In this document: one piece after another, positions 59,821 to 64,000 of the stretch
How the letters are laid out: each line of letters begins with the position of its first letter
Numbering within the stretch: the first letter of the stretch is position 1
NCBI RefSeq assembly: GCF_013744875.1
Contig: NZ_CP059399.1
Span: forward strand, 7,440,001 to 7,504,000
DNA: 64,000 nucleotides
Direction of reading: 5' to 3'
Source of the DNA: Nocardia huaxiensis
GTDB taxonomy: Bacteria; Actinomycetota; Actinomycetes; Mycobacteriales; Mycobacteriaceae
Translations under genes and position numbers: made by a program
The notes under the pieces: model-generated
The model's database searches: none
Seen by the model: the letters and a program-made list of their open reading frames with translations, nothing else
What the model was told of the DNA's origin: nothing

Positions 59821-59998
59821 CTCAGCGGTGGCCGAGTTCGACGGCCATGCGGGCGGTGATGGTGGTCGCCACGATCGACCCAGATTCAGCGCGGACCCGG
59901 CCCACCAGCGCGGCGCCCGCGTCGGCGGGCTCGGTGGGATGTCTGCACCGCCGGTGTCGAGGGCGGGGAATTCGACTGTTCCCGACCGGGATTCGTGG
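59821..59998 (-). other. Intergenic stretch with a possible gene remnant
   Basis: On the minus strand one frame reads PTEPADAGAALVGRVRAESGSIVATTITARMAVELGHR before a stop at 59821-59823, protein-like in composition, but upstream it degenerates into Arg-rich sequence with no start. It may be the 3' end of a decayed gene. Nothing else is seen between 59752 and the kstD-like stop. Confidence 0.25.
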
Positions 59999-61507
59999 TC
60001 AGGTGTGGCGGGCGGCGGCGGTGCCGGCGCGGCGGCCGAAGAAGGTGCCGTCGCCCAGGGACGTGCCGGAGATGTAGCCGAAACCGTGTAGGCCGTTGGC
60101 TGCCCGGCCGGCCGCGAAGAGACCGGGGATGGGGAGGCCGTCCTGGTCCAATACGTGGCCGTCGAGGTCGGTGTGCAGGCCGCCGAGAGTGAAGACGGAG
60201 GCGCCGGTGCCGCGGCGGTCGCCGGACTCCGCGGGCGGGCGGACTCCGGCCTTCACGTCGATGGCGGCCAGGGGCGGGGTCAGGGGGCGCAGCCAGCGGG
60301 GGGACTTGTGATGGTCGAGATCCGCACCGGCCGTGGCGAATTCGTTGTAGCGGGCAATGGATGCGGTCAGTGAGCCGACCGGCAGCCCCGTCGACTGCTC
60401 CAATTCGGAAGGTGTTTCGGCTACGTGGGTGGGCTGGACGCCCCAGCGCTGCGGCTCGGGGACGTCCTCGAAACCCTCCTCGTCGACGATCACCCAGACT
60501 GCGGTGTCGTCACCGGCCCAGCTGCCGCCCATATTGTTTCGGTAGAGGGCGGCCTGGCCGATGCGGCCGGGGTAGGTGTCCTCGTTGATGAAGCGGCGGC
60601 CGACCGCGTTCACCACCATGCCGCGCGCGGCCAGGCCGGGGATCAGGGACATGCCGACCTGCCCGGCGGACATGTGCCGGACCGCCGCGCCGAGGGCCTG
60701 CGCCATGCGGATGCCGCTGCCGTCGTCGGTGCCCGCGCTGACCTTGGTGTGGCCCAGCAGCTCCGGGGCATGCGCTTCGAGCATGGCGTCGTTGTCCACG
60801 AATCCGCCGGTGGTGAGGACGACGCCGCGACGGGCCCGGATGGCGAGTTCCCGGCCGTACCGCCGGGCGACGGCACCCACCACCGCGCCGGCCTCGTCGG
60901 CGATCAATGCCGTGACGTAGGTGTCGAAAAGTGTTTCCGCACCGGCGGATTCGGCCGCCGACGACAGGCACTCCATGAGCAGCTTGCCGCCGAAGTCATT
61001 GGCGGTCGGCCGATGCCCGCGCGGGGCGGGAGCGGCCGATTCCGTGAAGGGCCAACTGTTCTCGCCCAGCCACATGAGCCCGTCGTCGGTGGGCGGCACC
61101 CAGGTGGGTGCGTCCCACATGGTCGGCTTGAACGGCACGCCGCGATCGCACAGCCAGTGGAAGTGCTCCACGCTGCCCGCGCAGTACTCGCCGATCTTGG
61201 CCGCGTCCGCACCGGAACCCAGGGCCGCCTTCAGGAACGCGGCCATGGCTTCGGGCGTGTCCTCGAATCCGCAGGCCGTCTGGATCGGGGTGCCGCCGCC
61301 CAGGTAGATCTCGCCCCCGGACATGGCCGACGCCCCGCCCGCCCCGCCGGCCCGGTCCACCACCAGCACCTGTGCCCCGGCGTGCGCGGCCTCGTAGGCC
61401 GCCGACGCGCCCGCCGCCCCGTACCCGACGACCAGCACATCGGTCTCGATGTCGTAGTGGCTCACCTCGCCGGCCGCCCGCGGCGTCACCGGATTCCGCA
61501 CTGTCAT
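59999..61507 (-). CDS. FAD-binding 3-ketosteroid dehydrogenase-like protein (KstD family)
   Basis: 502 residues. N-terminal FAD motif DVLVVGYGAAGASAAYEAAHAGAQVLVVDRA, then GGASAMSGGEIYLGGGTPIQ, and at the C-terminus GLFAAGRAANGLHGFGYISGTSLGDGTFFGRRAG, the typical fumarate-reductase/KstD flavoprotein ends. KstD enzymes introduce the 1,2 double bond into 3-ketosteroids; related enzymes act on 4(5)-bonds, and a broader flavoprotein role cannot be excluded. Lies near hsaA-hsaD on the same strand and divergent from the Rv2047c-like gene. ATG 61507. Confidence 0.82.
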   Translation of the reverse strand: MTVRNPVTPRAAGEVSHYDIETDVLVVGYGAAGASAAYEAAHAGAQVLVVDRAGGAGGASAMSGGEIYLGGGTPIQTACGFEDTPEAMAAFLKAALGSGADAAKIGEYCAGSVEHFHWLCDRGVPFKPTMWDAPTWVPPTDDGLMWLGENSWPFTESAAPAPRGHRPTANDFGGKLLMECLSSAAESAGAETLFDTYVTALIADEAGAVVGAVARRYGRELAIRARRGVVLTTGGFVDNDAMLEAHAPELLGHTKVSAGTDDGSGIRMAQALGAAVRHMSAGQVGMSLIPGLAARGMVVNAVGRRFINEDTYPGRIGQAALYRNNMGGSWAGDDTAVWVIVDEEGFEDVPEPQRWGVQPTHVAETPSELEQSTGLPVGSLTASIARYNEFATAGADLDHHKSPRWLRPLTPPLAAIDVKAGVRPPAESGDRRGTGASVFTLGGLHTDLDGHVLDQDGLPIPGLFAAGRAANGLHGFGYISGTSLGDGTFFGRRAGTAAARHT

Positions 61508-61674
61508 ACCTCGACGGTGCCCGCTGGACCCGCCTGGACTTAGCGTCCCATCTTGCTGAGCGACTCCGAGATCCCGTTGATCGGGACTGCGAACCATCAC
61601 GCGGTCCGGTAGTGGTGATGGTGTGTGAACGGCGTCACGTTGGTTGGGACGCCGCACGAGTTTGAGGAGAGTCG

Positions 61675-64000
61675 ATGCGGATTCTGGTCACCGGAGTCAC
61701 CGAGCCGAGCGGACGGTCGGTGGCGCGCATGCTGCTGGCCGCCGGTCACGAGGTCACCGGCCTGGACCGGCAGCGGCACCGCTACGTCGACCCGCGGGTC
61801 GCGGTGACCGTCGCGGACCTGTCCGACGCGCGGGCGTGCGCGCAGGCCGTGGCGGGTGTGGACGCCGTGGTGCATCTGGGCGGGCCCGCGGTGGCGGCGC
61901 TCGCGAAGGCGGCACGGGAGGCCGGCGTACGGCTGGTGGTTCCCGTTGCGGCGGGCCAGGATTCGGCGGTCGAGCAGGCCTTGACTGCCAGTGGCGCGGA
62001 CGCGCTGATCGTGCGCACCGCACTGGTGGCCGGACGCCGCGTCGACGGAACCAGCTGGCGCGCACTGGAAGCCCTGACCGCCTCGCGTGGCGGCGAGGGC
62101 ATCCAGGTGCTGCACTTCGACGATCTGGAACGGTTCCTGGTGCTGGCGGCGGTCTCGCAGCGCGGCGGCGTGGTGGAATTGGCCGCGCCGGGTGAGGTGT
62201 CCGCCGACGAGGTGAAGCGCATTCTGCGCGACACCGGCGTGAAATACGCTGCGTGGCTGCCGAAGTCGTCGAGCGCCCGCGCCCGGGTGGATGCCGCCGC
62301 GGCCCGCGACGAGTGGGGTTTCCGCTACGGCTGGACCGCCCAGGAGGTGGTCGCCGACACCGCGCGCGGCCTGCACGGGCGCAAGGCCACCGGCTCCGGG
62401 TTCGCCGACCGCCGCGGCGCGATCCCGCTGCCCACGCACGTGGTGCCGCAGAACGCGCCCACCTCCGACGGCTACACGCTGAAAGCCGCCGCGCCGGAGG
62501 GCCTGCAGGGCGAGTTCGACGATCTCATGGACGACCGCATCCCGGTGTTCACCGCCACCAACACCTCCGAGGCGCTGCCCGGCCCGCTCACCCCGCTCAC
62601 CATCGACCTGCAGGCGGGTGCCATCCGGCTGGGCAACGAGGCCATGGGGAACATGATCGCCATCGAGGGAATCGCGTTGGAGCACTGGGTTTCCCGGGTC
62701 ACCGGCGTGCTCGGCCATCACATGTACATCAACGCGTCCATCGGGGTGTTCTCCGCGGAGAACATGCCCGGCTGGGACGAGGAGAGCGTGCGCCGCGACG
62801 TGTACGGCGCGATCGGCGATGTGGAGTTGCACCCCAAGGGCCGTCCGGCCATGCCGACCGGAATGGCCAAGCGGGCGGGCACTTTCAAGGCCATGGGCCG
62901 GGTCGCCGCCACCGCCATGAAGTACTCGAAGACCGCCGAGCTGATCAATGCCGCCTCGCACGCGGAAGCCCTTGACCGCGACCGCATCTCGGAGCTCACC
63001 GACGAGCAGCTGCACGCCCGCGCCCTGCTGTGGCGCGACCGGCTCAACCAAGCCTGGCAGGCCGCCTCCATCGGCGTCATGATGACCGGCGCCGCCACCG
63101 CCGCCCACAAGGGCGAGGTGAAGATCGACCTGGAACGGCTGGAGTCGGCCAAGACCATGCTGGCCGTGGAACGCCTTGCGGCCCTGTGCCGTAAGGACGC
63201 CGGACTGCAGGCCATCGCCAAGACCGGCGATGTGGCCGCGGCCCGGGAGAAGTCGCCGGCGTTCGCCAAGGCCCTCACCGAGGAGCTGGCCCGCATCGGG
63301 CACCGCGGCCCGGGTGAGTGCGAGCTCATCAACGCCACCTTCGGCGACCGTCCCGAACTGCTGGTCACCGCCGCCGGTCGGGCCGCGGAAATGCCCGCGC
63401 CGCACCGGGATCCGGTGCCGGAGCCGGCCAGCCGCACCGCCAAGATGGCGGTCGGCGCCACCGTCTACCGCGAGCGCGCCCGCGATGCCGTGGTGCGCGT
63501 GACGAACTGCCTGCGCCTGGCCACCCAGGAGCGGGCGGCGCGTCTGGTCAAGGCGGGCAAGCTCACCGAGATCGAAGACTCGGTCTTCCTGACCCTCGAC
63601 GAAATCCTCTGGGCTCCTGCCGATCTGAAGGAGCGCGTGGCCCGCCGCCGCGCCGAGCGCACCAGGTTCCAGGCCGTGCGCATGCCCGATGTGGTGAACG
63701 GCGCGTGGGAGCCGGAGGAGATCTCCGGTGCGCTGGAGGTGGGCGGCACCCTCACCGGTCTGGGCGTGAGCCCCGGCGTGGTGGAGGGCGTCGTGAAACG
63801 CGTCCTGACCCTCGACGACGACATCGAACCCGGCGACATCCTGGTCGCCTCGGTGACCGACACCGGCCACACCGCCATGTTCGCCTACGCGGGCGCGGTG
63901 GTCACCGATATCGGCGGCGCGGCCTCGCATGCCGCCATCGTCGCCCGCGAATTCGGCGTGCCGTGCGTGGTCGACACCAAGATCGCGAGCACCTCGCTGT
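61675..64000 (+). CDS. Epimerase + PEP-utilizing-enzyme fusion (Rv2047c-like), 3' end cut
   Basis: At least 775 residues, open to the window end. Residues 1-~245 are a Rossmann NAD-binding epimerase-like domain starting MRILVTGVTEPSGRSVARMLLAAGHEVTGLDR. A helical central part (~260-670) resembles the middle of PEP-utilising/rifampicin-phosphotransferase proteins but has no ATP-grasp domain. The C-terminus is the swivelling phosphohistidine domain: LGVSPGVVEGVVKRVL, then DIGGAASHAAIVAREFGVPCVV with the phosphorylatable His. ATG 61675 follows TTGAGGAGAG. The combination matches mycobacterial Rv2047c; its reaction is unknown. Confidence 0.88.
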   Translation, partial: MRILVTGVTEPSGRSVARMLLAAGHEVTGLDRQRHRYVDPRVAVTVADLSDARACAQAVAGVDAVVHLGGPAVAALAKAAREAGVRLVVPVAAGQDSAVEQALTASGADALIVRTALVAGRRVDGTSWRALEALTASRGGEGIQVLHFDDLERFLVLAAVSQRGGVVELAAPGEVSADEVKRILRDTGVKYAAWLPKSSSARARVDAAAARDEWGFRYGWTAQEVVADTARGLHGRKATGSGFADRRGAIPLPTHVVPQNAPTSDGYTLKAAAPEGLQGEFDDLMDDRIPVFTATNTSEALPGPLTPLTIDLQAGAIRLGNEAMGNMIAIEGIALEHWVSRVTGVLGHHMYINASIGVFSAENMPGWDEESVRRDVYGAIGDVELHPKGRPAMPTGMAKRAGTFKAMGRVAATAMKYSKTAELINAASHAEALDRDRISELTDEQLHARALLWRDRLNQAWQAASIGVMMTGAATAAHKGEVKIDLERLESAKTMLAVERLAALCRKDAGLQAIAKTGDVAAAREKSPAFAKALTEELARIGHRGPGECELINATFGDRPELLVTAAGRAAEMPAPHRDPVPEPASRTAKMAVGATVYRERARDAVVRVTNCLRLATQERAARLVKAGKLTEIEDSVFLTLDEILWAPADLKERVARRRAERTRFQAVRMPDVVNGAWEPEEISGALEVGGTLTGLGVSPGVVEGVVKRVLTLDDDIEPGDILVASVTDTGHTAMFAYAGAVVTDIGGAASHAAIVAREFGVPCVVDTKIASTSL

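Noticed and set aside
61597..63930. 777-codon minus-strand open frame at the right end
   Set aside because: It is the antisense of the epimerase/PEP-utilizing fusion, which has clear domain motifs on the plus strand.
1..64000. CRISPR arrays, tRNA or rRNA genes, insertion sequences, prophage
   Set aside because: No regularly spaced repeat-spacer arrays, no cloverleaf or rRNA segments, and no transposase, integrase or phage structural motifs were seen.

Overview
The window is high-GC actinobacterial DNA, almost certainly from a Nocardia or a close relative in the Mycobacteriales. The evidence is gene content: an LGFP-repeat secreted protein, methylglucose-lipopolysaccharide genes (octT, gpgP) and 3-ketosteroid genes (kshA, kshB, hsa-type, kstD-like). 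Gene order from 1 to about 23 kb also follows the Mycobacterium tuberculosis Rv2404c-Rv2427c block as I remember it. All family calls come from reading the translated sequence; no database search was run.

Region 1 (1-14.1 kb) is conserved chromosome backbone. It holds lepA (cut by the window edge), a PemK/MazF-fold protein, aquaporin, the transglutaminase / alpha-E / circularly permuted ATP-grasp trio, rpsT, an LGFP-repeat secreted protein, holA, comEC-comEA, degV, octT, gpgP, rsfS and nadD. Many genes here overlap by 1-11 nt and are probably translationally coupled.

Region 2 (14.1-19.4 kb) is an accessory block between nadD and the VWA/MoxR pair. Two paralogous secreted DUF3298/RsiV-like proteins flank four co-directional genes: a secreted beta-rich protein, an internally duplicated membrane protein, a lipoprotein paralogous to the first gene, and a secreted protein. 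Both flanking genes carry three 5-bp direct repeats at exact 11-nt spacing in their upstream regions. I regard this as one of two candidate undescribed systems.

Region 3 (19.4-30.5 kb) has a VWA-MoxR pair, proA, an MFS exporter, a divergent MarR/NTF2-like pair with a palindromic operator, YceI, an acetyltransferase, ribokinase, and a TetR gene divergent from an unusual fusion of an Old Yellow Enzyme with a Ddn-like F420-binding domain.

Region 4 (30.7-42.1 kb) is a steroid or aromatic-ring catabolic locus. It has a zinc-type dehydrogenase and LLM oxidoreductase, an operon hsaB-kshA-small Cys protein-kshB-hsaC, a divergent IclR regulator, PadR plus an MFS transporter, and ribBA. Similar 21-22 bp motifs lie before hsaB, iclR and ribBA, suggesting one IclR regulon that couples flavin synthesis to flavin-dependent steroid enzymes.

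Region 5 (42.2-53.9 kb) is mixed: TetR/hydrolase pair, esterase, YjbR, a LAL-type LuxR regulator, a class C serine hydrolase, a small unknown gene behind four GTCAG repeats at 11-nt spacing, a CPBP protease, a stand-alone mraY, GNAT, an EF-hand protein and a P450 with an atypical I helix.

Region 6 (54.1-56.3 kb) is a tight HTH / ImmA-IrrE protease / seven-helix membrane protein operon, the second candidate system. Region 7 (56.4-64 kb) holds a DinB/DUF664 protein, hsaD-hsaA, a roughly 1 kb gene-poor stretch with small candidate genes, a kstD-like FAD enzyme, and a long epimerase / PEP-utilizing-enzyme fusion resembling Rv2047c that runs off the end.
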